Positions 5,838 to 5,878 of a DNA stretch of 5,878 nt are shown here, in pieces. The first letter of the stretch is position 1, and each line of letters begins with the position of its first letter. Under the pieces are notes generated by a model that saw only the letters and a program-made list of their open reading frames with translations, was not told the origin of the DNA and did no database searches. The translations under genes were made by a program, and so were the position numbers. Location: the NCBI GenBank assembly GCA_027484885.1, contig JAIXSD010000237.1, positions 1 to 5,878 of the forward strand, written 5' to 3'. This DNA comes from Rubrivivax sp. GTDB taxonomy: Bacteria > Pseudomonadota > Gammaproteobacteria > Burkholderiales > Burkholderiaceae_C.

Positions 5838-5878
5838 ATGCGCGGGACGATGAAGCTGCCTCGCATGGGACGGGTGGG
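5838..5878 (+). CDS. Start of a downstream gene, truncated by the window end
   Basis: An ATG two bases after the PEP-CTERM stop opens a frame that stays open for 13 codons to the window edge, reading MRGTMKLPRMGRV. The tight spacing and the GAGG upstream suggest it is co-translated with the PEP-CTERM gene. The basic start would fit the n-region of an exported or membrane protein, but too little is visible to name it. Confidence 0.45.
   Translation, partial: MRGTMKLPRMGRV

Noticed and set aside
1..5878. CRISPR array, tRNA, rRNA, insertion sequence or attachment site
   Set aside because: No regularly spaced repeats, no cloverleaf or rRNA-like sequence, no transposase and no flanking direct repeats were seen.

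Overview
The window is GC-rich, densely coded, and has every supported gene on the + strand. The codon use, a C-terminal PEP-CTERM sorting signal, a PCu(A)C copper chaperone and a DUF2946 protein together suggest a betaproteobacterium of the order Burkholderiales (Rubrivivax/Leptothrix/Roseateles type). That placement is inference from gene content; there is no rRNA or marker gene to settle it.

The left part (1-3011) is catabolic or transport-like. It opens with the 3' two-thirds of an M20-family N-carbamoyl-amino-acid hydrolase / allantoate amidohydrolase. This overlaps by 4 bases (ATGA) a second M20-family metallohydrolase, which keeps the family scaffold but appears to lack several usual metal ligands. 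After a 42-base gap comes an orphan family-3 periplasmic solute-binding protein with no ABC permease or ATPase in view. The two hydrolases look like one translationally coupled ureide or carbamoyl-compound degradation unit; the binding protein may or may not belong to it.

The middle part (3130-4597) has a copper theme. A canonical PCu(A)C periplasmic copper(I) chaperone has all four ligands and a His-rich tail. It overlaps by one base a second exported protein that looks like a PCu(A)C-fold paralogue with every Cu ligand lost. After a 116-base gap carrying two inverted repeats comes a small DUF2946 membrane/periplasmic protein with a His-Cys-x-x-Cys motif, followed by a probable rho-independent terminator.

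The right part has a roughly 355-base gene-free, hairpin-rich leader (4647-5001). It is followed by an exported PEP-CTERM (exosortase-sorted) protein whose predicted mature form begins with histidine, and by the first 13 codons of another gene. That gene starts 2 bases after the PEP-CTERM stop, with a good ribosome binding site.

The most interesting reading is that 3130-5878 is a periplasmic/surface copper-handling locus combining a working chaperone, a ligand-less paralogue, DUF2946 and an exosortase-anchored protein. The copper link is firm only for the first of these genes.
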